Positions 1 through 9,427 of a DNA stretch of 64,000 bases are shown here, piece by piece. The stretch comes from Flavobacteriales bacterium (GTDB lineage Bacteria > Bacteroidota > Bacteroidia > NS11-12g > UBA9320): contig JACJZT010000003.1 of assembly GCA_020635455.1 (NCBI GenBank), positions 124,001-188,000 of the forward strand, read 5' to 3'. Both the position numbers and the translations under genes were made by a program. Numbering within the stretch: the stretch's first letter is position 1; each line of letters starts with the position of its first letter. The notes under the pieces were generated by a model, which searched no databases, was not told the origin of the DNA, and was given only the letters and a program-made list of their open reading frames with translations.

Positions 1-206
1 AATTCAATTTGTTCCTTCATTTCAAGTGTTCTGGAATGAATGGTTTTCAAATCGATCTGAAGATATTCCCTTGCCTGATGATTTTTGGCGATCAGTGAAT
101 CAATTGCTTGCGATTCTACTTCGTATTTTTGCTTACAGGACGACAAGCTTATGAAGAATATTATCGGTGCAAGAAATTGCAGTTTGAAAGTTTTCTCAAT
201 TCGCAT
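1..206 (-). CDS. Lipoprotein of unknown function, C-terminal part outside the window
   Basis: The minus strand is open from an ATG at 206 to the window edge, giving 68 codons of the N-terminus. The translation has a basic start, a hydrophobic core and a lipobox SLSSC with the lipidated cysteine at residue 24, so the product should be exported and anchored to a membrane. What follows (residues 25-68) is charged and helix-forming with leucine/isoleucine spacing that suggests a coiled coil. It diverges from the chrA gene, leaving only 36 bases between the two starts. No family can be named from this fragment. Confidence 0.7.
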   Translation of the reverse strand, partial: MRIEKTFKLQFLAPIIFFISLSSCKQKYEVESQAIDSLIAKNHQAREYLQIDLKTIHSRTLEMKEQIE

Positions 207-242
207 AATTATTTAATATTGCTATTTTATCAATCTACTTAG

Positions 243-1502
243 ATGGCTTCAAAAATAAGGAAATTCAAAAATCGATTGTTCCTTGCAGAAATATTTAAAA
301 TATCGATTTCCGCCTTTGGCGGTCCTGAAGTTCATCTTGCTCTGTTTAGCCGCAGACTGGTTAATGAAAAAAAGTTTTTTACACAAAATGAACTTATGGA
401 AACCTATTCCATTTGTCATCTTCTGCCGGGGCCATCTTCCACCCAAACGCTAACCACTTTGGGCTACAGGTTTGGCGGACCAACCATGGGTTTTTTATCC
501 CTGCTGGTATGGGTTTTGCCATCCTTTTTTATCATGACGGCACTTTCATTTGTCTACATCTATTTACCTCCGGAGGCCATACATACATTAAGGTATATTC
601 AACCTTTAGCCGTTTCATTTGTGATCGTTGCAGCCATTAAAATGATGACCCCTCTGATGAACGACCGATTATCGGTGTGGCTGGCCTTTTATGCATTTTT
701 TGTATGTGCCTTGCTTCGACACCCATTGGAAGAATACATCAAAACCCCCTGGATCTTTCCGTTCGTTCTGGTTACTGGGGCACTGTTTTCATACTGGGCC
801 AACAAAGAATCGGTGTATTATCCCGAAAAAAAAATAAAGGTCAACTGGCAATATCTGCTGATCTTCGCTTTTCTATTTATCGTCTCGGCTGTGATCGGAA
901 AGTTAACGCACAGCATTTATGCAGTAATGTTTGAGAATAATTTCAGATTCGGGAGTCTGGTATTTGGTGGTGGAAACGTACTGCTTCCAATGATATATGA
1001 ACAATTCGTACAGTTCAAACAATATATAAATGCGGATGAATTCATTACCGCAATAGGTTTGGTTCAGGCAACCCCGGGTCCGGTTTTTGCCATTGCCACC
1101 TTCACTACCGGTTTGGCATTGGAAAGCGAGGGTGCAATGGGACAACTTATGGGATGTATAATTGGAACCGCAGCTATATTTTTACCCGGAAGTTTACTGG
1201 CCTTCTGGCTGTTTCCGGTATGGAATAATCTTAAAAAATTTCGTTTTTTTCAAAGAGCTTTTAAAGGGATCATTGCCACTTCAACCGGTATGGTGGCAGC
1301 TTCTGCCTACCTCCTCTTTTTGCCTATTGGTTTAAAATGGAAAGAACCCAACAATTTTTTTTACACCAACCTTGTAAATAACCATCCTGTAAATTGGTTA
1401 AATGTCGTAACAATACTCGTACTTTGTACGTTGTTATATAAACTGAGAATGCCATCTCCCTATTGGGTATTACTGGCGGTTCTTGCTGGAATAATTTTTT
1501 AA
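243..1502 (+). CDS. chrA: Chromate transporter family protein (two CHR domains)
   Basis: Inner-membrane transporter of the CHR family; characterised members export chromate, but many homologues have no proven substrate. The two homologous halves are visible: the first has FGGP at residues 25-28 and LLPGPSSTQ at 60-68, the second repeats the pattern with FGGG from residue 241 and QATPGP at 275-280. At 419 residues it has the normal length of the long two-domain form, with about ten hydrophobic segments. The ATG start follows an AT-rich 36-base spacer shared with a divergent lipoprotein gene. The next reading frame begins two bases after the stop, so co-transcription with the following gene and hutI is likely. 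The family call is solid; the substrate is inferred. Confidence 0.88.
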   Translation: MASKIRKFKNRLFLAEIFKISISAFGGPEVHLALFSRRLVNEKKFFTQNELMETYSICHLLPGPSSTQTLTTLGYRFGGPTMGFLSLLVWVLPSFFIMTALSFVYIYLPPEAIHTLRYIQPLAVSFVIVAAIKMMTPLMNDRLSVWLAFYAFFVCALLRHPLEEYIKTPWIFPFVLVTGALFSYWANKESVYYPEKKIKVNWQYLLIFAFLFIVSAVIGKLTHSIYAVMFENNFRFGSLVFGGGNVLLPMIYEQFVQFKQYINADEFITAIGLVQATPGPVFAIATFTTGLALESEGAMGQLMGCIIGTAAIFLPGSLLAFWLFPVWNNLKKFRFFQRAFKGIIATSTGMVAASAYLLFLPIGLKWKEPNNFFYTNLVNNHPVNWLNVVTILVLCTLLYKLRMPSPYWVLLAVLAGIIF

Positions 1503-1504
1503 AA

Positions 1505-2137
1505 TTGAAAAAAATTAAATATATCGCCCTTCTGAGCATCCTTTTTGCCACAACCTTGCATGCCAATTGCCAGCAAAAAGATGAAAACCTTGTACAGTTT
1601 ACCGGCATGGTACTTAGTGCCGACAGCCTTCAACCCTTGTCTTTTACTGTTATTACGATCGCCGGGACCCGGCGTGGTACCATTTCAGACTATAACGGAT
1701 ATTTTACTTTGGTGGCAAAAAAAGGAGAAAAACTAATTTTTGAACTTTTGGGCTATAAAACTTCTGAATTTGTTGTACCCGATACGTTTCAGGGATATAA
1801 GTATTCTCTCATAAAACTCATGGCACAGGATACTTTTTACCTGGACGAAGTGGTTATTAGTCCTTTACCCGATCGACAATTATTTGACCAGTATTTTGTT
1901 AAGACCGAAGTTCCGGATACCGATCTTGAAAGGGCAAGGGATAATATGGAACGTCAGGCACTTCATGATGAAATGCTCAGCATGGACGGACGGGAAAATC
2001 AAAATTACTATATGCAAAATCAGGTCAAGAAATTCTATTATGCCGGTCAGATGCAGCCAATGAATATTCTCAGTCCGATTGCGTGGAGCGAATTCATCAA
2101 AGCCTGGAAACGAGGTGATTTTAAACGAAAGAAATAA
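1505..2137 (+). CDS. Exported protein with a CarboxypepD_reg-like beta-sandwich domain
   Basis: A TTG at 1505, two bases after the chrA stop, gives a clean signal peptide (KKIKYIALLSILFATTLHA) ending near residue 20. An ATG at 1463 inside chrA would add 14 residues that do not look like a leader, so I prefer the TTG. Residues about 30-105 (FTGMVLSADSLQPLSF, then GTISDYNGYFTL, then LGYKT) follow the carboxypeptidase-regulatory-like pattern often seen in Bacteroidota envelope proteins. The C-terminal half is charged and unrecognised, with many Tyr, Asn and Gln. There is no TonB barrel and no T9SS tail. Probable location is the periplasm; function unknown. It sits between chrA and hutI in a tight same-strand run. 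Confidence 0.75.
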   Translation: MKKIKYIALLSILFATTLHANCQQKDENLVQFTGMVLSADSLQPLSFTVITIAGTRRGTISDYNGYFTLVAKKGEKLIFELLGYKTSEFVVPDTFQGYKYSLIKLMAQDTFYLDEVVISPLPDRQLFDQYFVKTEVPDTDLERARDNMERQALHDEMLSMDGRENQNYYMQNQVKKFYYAGQMQPMNILSPIAWSEFIKAWKRGDFKRKK

Positions 2138-2151
2138 TCGTTCTCAAAAGT

Positions 2152-3378
2152 TTGCATCCTAAAATATATACACAGATAAAACACCTTTATGGAATAACCC
2201 AAAAAGGCGAAATCATAAAAAAAGGTGAGCAGTTAAAAGAGTTTAAATCCATTTCCGACGCATGGTTGACCGTAAATGAAAAAGGTTATATAAGCGGTTT
2301 CGGCACGATGGACAATCTTCCTGAAAGCAATTTTGAAGAAATCAATTGCATGAACAAAATGGTGCTTCCAGCCTTTATCGACAGTCATACCCATTTGATC
2401 CATGCAAAAAGCAGGGAAGATGAATTTGTGGCCAGAATAAAAGGTATGAGTTATGAAGAGATCGCAAACATGGGAGGTGGGATCCTTAATTCTGCGAAGG
2501 CCCTTAATGAATGCAGTGAAGATGAACTTTTCAGATCATCCTTTATACGATTACAAAGGGCTATAGAAAGCGGAACCGGTGGTATAGAGATCAAAAGCGG
2601 TTATGGCCTTACGGTATCCGGTGAACTTAAAATGCTTAGAGTAGCTCAGCGTTTAAAGTCTGTTTCTCCTATTCCCGTAAAAGTAACCTTTCTGGGAGCT
2701 CACGCTTTTCCGGGAACAGGGACGGAAATTCAGGAAACATATATATCTGAAATCATTGATGAAATGCTGCCTGTTATCGGCAAGGAAGGTTTGGCCGACT
2801 ATATTGACGTTTTTTGTGAAAAAAATTATTTTAGTGTGGAACAAATGGAAAGGATACTGGATGCAGGTGCCCGATACAACTTAAAGCCTAAAGTTCATGT
2901 TAATCAGTTCAATGCCATAGGCGGGGTTCAATCAGCCGTGAACAAAAATGCCGTTTCGGTTGACCACCTTGAATTACTCGAAGATGGTGACATTAAGGCT
3001 TTAAAAAACTCTGAAACCATACCTGTAGCGCTACCGGCATGTTCCTTTTTTCTTAATATACCCTATACTCCTTCCGAACGTATCCTTAAGAACAATTTAG
3101 CGTTAGCCCTTGCAACGGATTACAATCCCGGAAGCAGTCCATGTTTATCCATGCCATTTGTAGTTTCACTTGCATGTATTTACATGAAAATGTTACCTGA
3201 AGAGGCTTTTAATGCTGCGACCCTGAATGGGGCGGCTGCCTTGCAGATCTCGGATTCTTACGGAAGTATTGAAGTCGGTAAAAAAGGAAATTTTATACTT
3301 ACTAAATCACTATCATCCATCAATTATCTCCCATACAGTTTCACCGAAAACTGGATCGAAAAAATGGTGCTTTCCTGA
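2152..3378 (+). CDS. hutI: Imidazolonepropionase
   Basis: Cytosolic amidohydrolase that opens 4-imidazolone-5-propanoate to N-formimidoyl-L-glutamate in histidine breakdown. The 408-residue length matches the family. The metal-binding HxH lies in DSHTHLIHA (His79 and His81); further family motifs are FLGAHAFP, KVHVNQF and ATDYNPGS (Asp323). The frame begins with TTG at 2152, 14 bases after the previous stop, and I see no better start. No hutH, hutU or true hutG lies beside it; the only related gene in the window is the degenerate arginase-fold gene at 60.4 kb. The position behind chrA suggests an operon of convenience rather than a classic hut cluster. Confidence 0.93.
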   Translation: MHPKIYTQIKHLYGITQKGEIIKKGEQLKEFKSISDAWLTVNEKGYISGFGTMDNLPESNFEEINCMNKMVLPAFIDSHTHLIHAKSREDEFVARIKGMSYEEIANMGGGILNSAKALNECSEDELFRSSFIRLQRAIESGTGGIEIKSGYGLTVSGELKMLRVAQRLKSVSPIPVKVTFLGAHAFPGTGTEIQETYISEIIDEMLPVIGKEGLADYIDVFCEKNYFSVEQMERILDAGARYNLKPKVHVNQFNAIGGVQSAVNKNAVSVDHLELLEDGDIKALKNSETIPVALPACSFFLNIPYTPSERILKNNLALALATDYNPGSSPCLSMPFVVSLACIYMKMLPEEAFNAATLNGAAALQISDSYGSIEVGKKGNFILTKSLSSINYLPYSFTENWIEKMVLS

Positions 3379-3463
3379 TCCGTTTGATCCTTGATAATAA
3401 AACCTTATGGCTCATTGCTGTATCCCGGACTTCAAGCAAACGGTCGAGGTGAATCAATGAATG

Positions 3464-3495
3464 TTGAAATTTTGGAAAATTAAATTCTAAATTCG
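3464..3495 (+). promoter_or_regulatory. Candidate Bacteroidota promoter for the glycosyltransferase gene
   Basis: TTG at 3464-3466 and TAAATTCG at 3488-3495 are separated by 21 bases, close to the known -33/-7 arrangement (TTTG, 17-23 bases, TAnnTTTG), with one mismatch in the -7 box. The -7 box ends four bases before the ATG, which would place the transcript start at or next to the start codon. Confidence 0.4.
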
Positions 3496-3499
3496 CGGC

Positions 3500-4252
3500 A
3501 TGTTCAATGGCAAAAAAGTGGTGGTGGTACTTCCAGCCTATAATGCGTCTTTAACTTTAAAAAAAACCTACGACGAAATTCCTCTGGATATTGTTGACGA
3601 GGTTGTTCTGGTTGATGACGCCAGCAAAGACAATACCATTGAAGAAGCTAAAGCACTTGGGATAAAACACATCATACGACATGAAAAAAACCGTGGATAT
3701 GGAGGAAATCAGAAATCCTGTTATGCAAAAGCGCTGGAACTGAACGCGGATATAATCATCATGTTGCATCCTGATTATCAGTATACACCTAAGCTGATCC
3801 CATCAATAACCGGAATTATTGCCAACGAACTGTATCCGGCAGTATATGCATCTCGAATTTTGGGTAAGGGTGCTTTGAAAGGAGGCATGCCTTTGTATAA
3901 ATATCTTGCCAACAGATTCCTGACCTTATTCCAAAACATCCTCATAAATCAGAAACTTTCCGAGTATCATACAGGCTATCGTGCCTTTAGCAAAGATATC
4001 TTTAAAAAGATCAATATTGAAGCCAATTCAGATGATTTTATTTTCGATAATCAAATGACCGCTCAAATTTTTATGGCAGGGTTCGAAATTGGAGAAGTTA
4101 CCTGTCCTACAAAGTATTTCGAAGAGGCATCGTCTATAAATTTCAAAAGAAGTTCAATTTATGGCCTGGGAGTATTATGGGTGTCAATCAAATACAGATT
4201 GCACAAACTCGGAATCCTTAAGGATAAAATATTTTTACCGGTAAAGGGTTAA
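3500..4252 (+). CDS. Family 2 glycosyltransferase, dolichol/polyprenyl-phosphate mannosyl- or glucosyltransferase type
   Basis: GT-A fold transferase related to DPM1/GtrB, which move a sugar from a nucleotide donor to a lipid phosphate carrier at the inner face of the membrane. Visible motifs are VVVVLPAYN near the start, the donor-binding VDDASKDNT (Asp39, Asp40) and HPDYQYTP (Asp92 as the likely metal-binding acid). At 250 residues it has the catalytic domain alone, with no C-terminal GtrA-type helices, so it should be peripheral to the membrane. The acceptor cannot be read from sequence. It is followed after 37 bases by the VIT-type transporter gene. Confidence 0.85.
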   Translation: MFNGKKVVVVLPAYNASLTLKKTYDEIPLDIVDEVVLVDDASKDNTIEEAKALGIKHIIRHEKNRGYGGNQKSCYAKALELNADIIIMLHPDYQYTPKLIPSITGIIANELYPAVYASRILGKGALKGGMPLYKYLANRFLTLFQNILINQKLSEYHTGYRAFSKDIFKKINIEANSDDFIFDNQMTAQIFMAGFEIGEVTCPTKYFEEASSINFKRSSIYGLGVLWVSIKYRLHKLGILKDKIFLPVKG

Positions 4253-4289
4253 AGCACCATACAAGAACTGGAACCAAAGGGAAGCAGAC

Positions 4290-4976
4290 ATGGAAATGGA
4301 ACAACATTTTGAAAGTTCTGAAAGTGTTCAGGACATGGTGATCGGAATGAGCGATGGGCTTACAGTTCCGTTTGCCCTTGCTGCAGGATTGAGTGGTGCA
4401 GATATTGCCACAGCTACCATCGTTACTGCCGGAGTAGCAGAGATCATTGCCGGCAGCATTGCTATGGGTCTTGGAGGATACCTGGCAGGAACGGCAGAGA
4501 TCAATCACTTTGATGCCGAAGAGCGCAGGGAATACTATGAAGTGGATCATTTTCCGGAAAAGGAAAAACAGGAAGTAATGGATGTTTTTGAGGATTACGG
4601 CCTAAGCAAACATTTACAAATTGAAATTGCGGAAGAACTTTCAAAGGATAAAAAAAAGTGGGTGGAATTTATGATGAGATTTGAACTGGACCTAAAACGC
4701 CCGGCTAAGAATCGACCCTTCAAAAGTGGAGCAACCATCGCTCTGTCATATATTGTTGGCGGAACCATTCCTTTGATCCCTTATATTGTATACGACAATT
4801 CTATTACCGCCCTTAAAATATCTTCGATCGTAACACTTATTGCGTTATTTGCATTTGGCATATTCAAGAGTAGGGTAACCGGGCAACCTTTGTTTAAGGG
4901 TGCATTGAAGGTAGCTGTTATAGGTGCCATTGCGGCCATCGCAGCCTTTAGTATAGCTAAACTCATCGGAGGTTAA
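4290..4976 (+). CDS. VIT1/CCC1 family iron or manganese transporter
   Basis: Membrane protein of the VIT1/CCC1 (DUF125) family, which moves Fe2+ or Mn2+ out of the cytosol in characterised members. The first helix carries the family pattern MSDGLTVPFALAAGLSGA, followed by AGVAEIIAGSIAMGLGGYLAG. Residues about 72-145 form a charged, Glu-rich cytosolic segment as in VIT1, and three hydrophobic helices close the 228-residue protein, a normal length. Two in-frame ATGs (4290, 4296) are possible; I use the first. Same strand as the glycosyltransferase gene and probably co-transcribed. Confidence 0.85.
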   Translation: MEMEQHFESSESVQDMVIGMSDGLTVPFALAAGLSGADIATATIVTAGVAEIIAGSIAMGLGGYLAGTAEINHFDAEERREYYEVDHFPEKEKQEVMDVFEDYGLSKHLQIEIAEELSKDKKKWVEFMMRFELDLKRPAKNRPFKSGATIALSYIVGGTIPLIPYIVYDNSITALKISSIVTLIALFAFGIFKSRVTGQPLFKGALKVAVIGAIAAIAAFSIAKLIGG

Positions 4977-5151
4977 ACGGCTACCGTTCATTTGATTCTC
5001 TTCTAGGTTTCTCAATACATTGTATCATAATATTGTCATAATAAAATGCTAAAATGTTGATTTACAACTATTTGTTAAATTATTTATGCTAATTTTTAAA
5101 GATTGAGGCAACGTTTTCAGATTTCCCTGTCAAATATTATGTAAGTTTTCT

Positions 5152-5159
5152 TAAGTTTG
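5152..5159 (+). promoter_or_regulatory. Candidate -7 promoter element for the 5201 gene
   Basis: TAAGTTTG matches the Bacteroidota -7 consensus TAnnTTTG exactly and lies 41 bases before the ATG at 5201, in an AT-rich 224-base gap. No convincing TTTG -33 element is seen 17-23 bases upstream. A leader of roughly 35 bases would result. Confidence 0.45.
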
Positions 5160-5200
5160 AAAACTAGATTGTTTCATTTATTAAATATAAAAAAACGAAT

Positions 5201-8200
5201 ATGACAAAAAAATTTACTACCAAACACAAATTATTAGGATTTATCCTGATGATCCTCGGTTTGATGGGAAGTTCTTCTTTCAATCAAACCCAGGCGCAAA
5301 GTTATTGTGAAGGTTATTCCTATTACGGATGTGCCTACAGTTCTTATTATTATTTCCCGATCGAAAGGGTCAATGTAAAAGATGTTTCAGGAAACTACCT
5401 TTTACAAAAGCCTGCTGATGCTTGTAATCAGGGATTCATTACTTCAACAAATTCGGTTGGTAATGGTTATTCATTGGTAAGCACCAAACCAAGTTTCTCA
5501 TTGTCTTCAGGTTCGAAGTACACCTTGGAAACCAGTGCTAGCTATGGTTACATCGGGTACGGAGGAACCTATTCAGTATACATCTACTGCTGGATCGACC
5601 TTAACCGTGACGGTGTATTCTCGTCAAATGAATATATGTCGAATGGTTGGTCGCAAATGAACACTGGTGGTAAAGAGCCATTCACAGGTGGACCGTTAAC
5701 AGCCAACACTTTCACCGTTCCTTGTGGTGTAAAGGCAGGAACTTCAAGAATGCGTCTTATGTCTTCGTATTCTTATCAGTTAAACGCTAACAGTCCTTGT
5801 CCAACAGGTATTAGCGGAAGCCCAACCTATTATTATGGTGAAACCGAAGATTATACCATAGACCTTGCAAACCCAACCAGTCTGGCTGCAGGTTTCTACA
5901 TGCCAACTTCGGCTTTTGTAGGTACTCCAATAAAAATGACCAACAACAACCAAACCGGTTACATTGCTCACCAGTGGGATATCGATGATGACGGATCCAT
6001 TGAATACGTAACAACCAATGCAACTCATATCTTCAATTCGGTTGGAAATCGTTGTGTTCGTCTTAAGAGCCAAAATTGTTTAGGACGAGATTCCGTTTTA
6101 AGATGCATCAATATTGTAAATCCTACTTCTAAGCCAATTGTAGATTTTGCTTCAAACACAAACGAAGTTGAACGTTTCGGAACCGTTGATTTCATAGACC
6201 TTTCTCAAAACGGACCAACCTACTGGAGCTGGTATATGTTCGACCCTAAAGATTCGGTTAATACCCGTATCGACGTTGAGACCTATAACAACAATTTGGT
6301 AGGTAACGACCCATACACCAATGCAAATCCTGAAGTTTTCTTCAATACCATTGGTACATATACGGTTTGTTTACAAACTTCAAATAACTTAGGACCTTCC
6401 AGTGTTCTTTGTAAACCGAACTATATACGTGTAACTCCGTTTAAAGACAACAACCTTGGTGCAGGTACCGTTCAGCCAATTTATGAGCAAAGCGGTAACC
6501 TTATTGACGACGGAGGAAGAACCGGTAATTATTCCAACAATCGTGTGGATTATGCTACCATCATTCCTTGCGGAGCCAAAAAGATCAACCTTCAGTTCCA
6601 CCAGTTCAAAGTTGCGTCAGGTGATATCCTGAGAGTTTACGATGGTATTGATGCTACCGGAACCCCACTTCATACCGGAAATGGTTTCACTGCAGGTAAC
6701 TCACCTTCCTTAACCACTCCTATTGTTGCTACTTCAGGTGCACTATACGTTTACTTTACCTCTAACGGTTCAGGAAACGACTCAGGATTTATTGCAAGCT
6801 GGACTACTGAAAGAGGTCCTATTGTTCCTCCGGATGCGGATTTCGATATTCCGGATACTCTTTACAACCCAAATACATATACTTTTATAAACACTTCTTT
6901 GAACGCTTTAGGTAAAGCAGATTTTGTATGGGACATTGAGCCCGGATACGGAGAAGTTGCTTACACTAAAGATCTTGAATATGCTATTTTAACCGACAAT
7001 ACCTATGATGTTCGATTGACCGTAAGTACTTGTATGGGTACCGATTATAAGATCAAAAAAGTGGTTGTGGTAACTCCACATAAGAGAGCTGATGTTGATT
7101 TTGTAGCGGATAACCGTCGTCCGAACACAGGGCAAACCGTAAACTTTGAAGCCTTGAACCCAAAACCGAATAAGGCCATCAAAACCAATATGTATCAGTG
7201 GGATTTCTTCCCTGCTACGATTTCTTACGTTAACAGCACAACTGCAAATGACCCAAAAATTTCAGTTACTTTTAACGCAAAAGGTAAATACACTGCCTCT
7301 TTAAGAGCATGGAACTCTTTAGATTCAGCTGCAACTTCAGTTACTGTAATTAAAGCAGATTACATCATCGCTGTTGAACATTGCACTCCTCTTCTAGGTG
7401 TGTCATCTTCAACTGACGTTGCGATCAACGAAGTGATCCTTACCGATAAAGACAATGTTGAGTTGATTAACAACAAATCTGAGAACAACGATCTTGGATA
7501 CGACGATTACACCAATACCAATATAAAAGCTGATTTACAGTATGGTTCTACCTATGAGATCATGATATCACGAAATACAAACGTTAACCCAATGACCCGT
7601 AAGGTATGGATCGACTGGAACATTGACGGTGATTTCATAGATGCAGGTGAATTGGTTGCCAGTGAAGCTGCCGGTACAAACAATAGCTTTACTGCTAAGT
7701 TCACAGTTCCAGATTACACCAAGGCATTTGAAGGAAAATCAAGAATGAGGATTGGAGCAAGTTACTCAAACGATCCTAACCTTCCTTGTGGTGCTTCTTC
7801 CGGTGTGAACAATGCTAACCGAATTGGTGAGTTTGAGGATTACACCGTAGTTATCACTAATGACAATCAACCTCCGGTTCTTGCTTTGAACAACGACGAC
7901 ACCTTGTATCTTGAAGTTGGAAGTACGTATACCGAATACGGCGCAACTGCAACTGATCCAACTGAAGGCGATATCAGCTCAAAAGTTGTTATTACTTCAG
8001 ACCTTGATATGTTGTTCACCGGTATCTATTTCCTTACCTATAACGTAACCGACGCAGGAGGTAATAAAGCCTTACCGGTAACAAGAGTGGTATACGTTGT
8101 GAAAGACCAGACTGCTCCGGTACTAACTTTAAATGGTAGCGATACAGTTTACCTTGAAGTAATTAAGGATACTTATGTTGAAGATGGTGCTACTGCAATG

Positions 8201-9370
8201 GACAATAAAGATGGTAACATCACCAACACAATTTTGATTACAGGTTCTGTTAATACCAATATGGTTGGAACCTACATCGTTACTTACAGTGTAAATGACG
8301 TAGCAGGAAACAATGCAAGCAAGCAAAGAGTTGTTATCGTTCGCGATACTCAAAAACCTGTTATTACCAACAGTGACGCTGATGCCAGCAATAACGTTAA
8401 AGTTCAGATCGTATCTGTATTCATTGACAGAACTTCAGTAACAGACAACTACGACAAACCTCAGCTGGATGTTACTCCAGGTGTTGCCGGTCCGGTTGAC
8501 ACACGATTCAAAGGCACTTATCCAATGATCTACAATGCTACTGACGGTTCAGGTAACATGGCTGATACCAAAACCTATAACTACATTGTTGATGATTATG
8601 TTGGCCCTGCCATTAATCTTAACACTCTTGACACTATCCTGCATGATGTAAACAAAGCTTACACACCTGTTCAGGCTACTGCATCTGATAATTACTATGA
8701 CAATTCTCAGGTTTCTTTAACCAGATCTTCTAACGTCGATGCTTACAAACTTGGTTTATATTACGATGAGTTCGTAGCTACGGATGGTAGTGGTAACAAA
8801 ACAACCAGAAGACGTTATGTTAGAGTTGTTGACAGAGTTGCTCCTGTAATTAACGGATACAACTTAAACGTTGGTTTGTACTCAAACATAGATGCAACTG
8901 AAGGTGTTGCTGTTACAGATAATTACGATTCTCCACAGGCATTGCGTCCAAGACTGGAAATTTTAATTAACAACCTAAACACTTACGAGGAAGGTATGTA
9001 TACTATTTCTTTCCAGGTGTCTGACTTAAGTGGAAACGTTAGTGCTCCATATCAAAGACTTATTTGGGTAAGCCGATTGTTCCCAACCATTACAGGTGAC
9101 GTGAAAGACATTAACCCTGAAAAGGCCATCAATGTTTATCCTAATCCTACCAATGGAGAAGTTAACATAAGCTACAATTTTGCTACTCCGGAAGATGTTA
9201 CCATTATGGTATTCAACTCAACCGGTGCTTTGGTTAAATCTGTAAACAACGTTCATGGACAAAGTGGTATTGAAACCATTGATCTTAGCAACGAAGCAAA
9301 TGGACTATACCATGTAAGAATGATGGTAGCCGGTAAGCAAATTACCAGAACCATTTCTTTAAATAAGTAA
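5201..9370 (+). CDS. Large secreted multidomain protein (GEVED, PKD, CUB, Ig-like repeats) with T9SS sorting domain
   Basis: Predicted to be exported by Sec and then carried across the outer membrane by T9SS. A signal peptide covers residues 1 to about 32 (ending TQAQS). Next come a GEVED domain ending in GETEDYTI (to about 225), two PKD-like domains, a CUB-like domain (about 415-540, with DILRVYDG), two more PKD-like segments, a second GEVED domain ending in GEFEDYTV (about 725-885), and five Ig-like repeats of DUF5011/HYR type marked by TDxxGN. The type A sorting domain begins at VYPNPTNG (about residue 1312). This points to a cell-surface or released adhesin-like protein. The gene stands alone between its own promoter region and a strong terminator. 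Confidence 0.88.
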   Translation: MTKKFTTKHKLLGFILMILGLMGSSSFNQTQAQSYCEGYSYYGCAYSSYYYFPIERVNVKDVSGNYLLQKPADACNQGFITSTNSVGNGYSLVSTKPSFSLSSGSKYTLETSASYGYIGYGGTYSVYIYCWIDLNRDGVFSSNEYMSNGWSQMNTGGKEPFTGGPLTANTFTVPCGVKAGTSRMRLMSSYSYQLNANSPCPTGISGSPTYYYGETEDYTIDLANPTSLAAGFYMPTSAFVGTPIKMTNNNQTGYIAHQWDIDDDGSIEYVTTNATHIFNSVGNRCVRLKSQNCLGRDSVLRCINIVNPTSKPIVDFASNTNEVERFGTVDFIDLSQNGPTYWSWYMFDPKDSVNTRIDVETYNNNLVGNDPYTNANPEVFFNTIGTYTVCLQTSNNLGPSSVLCKPNYIRVTPFKDNNLGAGTVQPIYEQSGNLIDDGGRTGNYSNNRVDYATIIPCGAKKINLQFHQFKVASGDILRVYDGIDATGTPLHTGNGFTAGNSPSLTTPIVATSGALYVYFTSNGSGNDSGFIASWTTERGPIVPPDADFDIPDTLYNPNTYTFINTSLNALGKADFVWDIEPGYGEVAYTKDLEYAILTDNTYDVRLTVSTCMGTDYKIKKVVVVTPHKRADVDFVADNRRPNTGQTVNFEALNPKPNKAIKTNMYQWDFFPATISYVNSTTANDPKISVTFNAKGKYTASLRAWNSLDSAATSVTVIKADYIIAVEHCTPLLGVSSSTDVAINEVILTDKDNVELINNKSENNDLGYDDYTNTNIKADLQYGSTYEIMISRNTNVNPMTRKVWIDWNIDGDFIDAGELVASEAAGTNNSFTAKFTVPDYTKAFEGKSRMRIGASYSNDPNLPCGASSGVNNANRIGEFEDYTVVITNDNQPPVLALNNDDTLYLEVGSTYTEYGATATDPTEGDISSKVVITSDLDMLFTGIYFLTYNVTDAGGNKALPVTRVVYVVKDQTAPVLTLNGSDTVYLEVIKDTYVEDGATAMDNKDGNITNTILITGSVNTNMVGTYIVTYSVNDVAGNNASKQRVVIVRDTQKPVITNSDADASNNVKVQIVSVFIDRTSVTDNYDKPQLDVTPGVAGPVDTRFKGTYPMIYNATDGSGNMADTKTYNYIVDDYVGPAINLNTLDTILHDVNKAYTPVQATASDNYYDNSQVSLTRSSNVDAYKLGLYYDEFVATDGSGNKTTRRRYVRVVDRVAPVINGYNLNVGLYSNIDATEGVAVTDNYDSPQALRPRLEILINNLNTYEEGMYTISFQVSDLSGNVSAPYQRLIWVSRLFPTITGDVKDINPEKAINVYPNPTNGEVNISYNFATPEDVTIMVFNSTGALVKSVNNVHGQSGIETIDLSNEANGLYHVRMMVAGKQITRTISLNK

Positions 9371-9390
9371 AACCTAAACCTTTATATTCC

Positions 9391-9427
9391 AAGAGGCTGT
9401 CTCAATTGAGGCAGCCTCTTTTTTTTG
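9391..9427 (+). terminator. Rho-independent terminator after the 5201 gene
   Basis: AAGAGGCTG (9391-9399) pairs with CAGCCTCTT (9412-9420), with an inner self-complementary CTCAATTGAG that extends the stem; an unbroken T run continues to 9426. It lies 20 bases after the stop codon. Confidence 0.9.

Noticed and set aside
1463..1504. Upstream ATG extension of the chrA-following gene
   Set aside because: The added residues lie inside chrA and spoil the signal peptide; the TTG at 1505 gives a normal leader.
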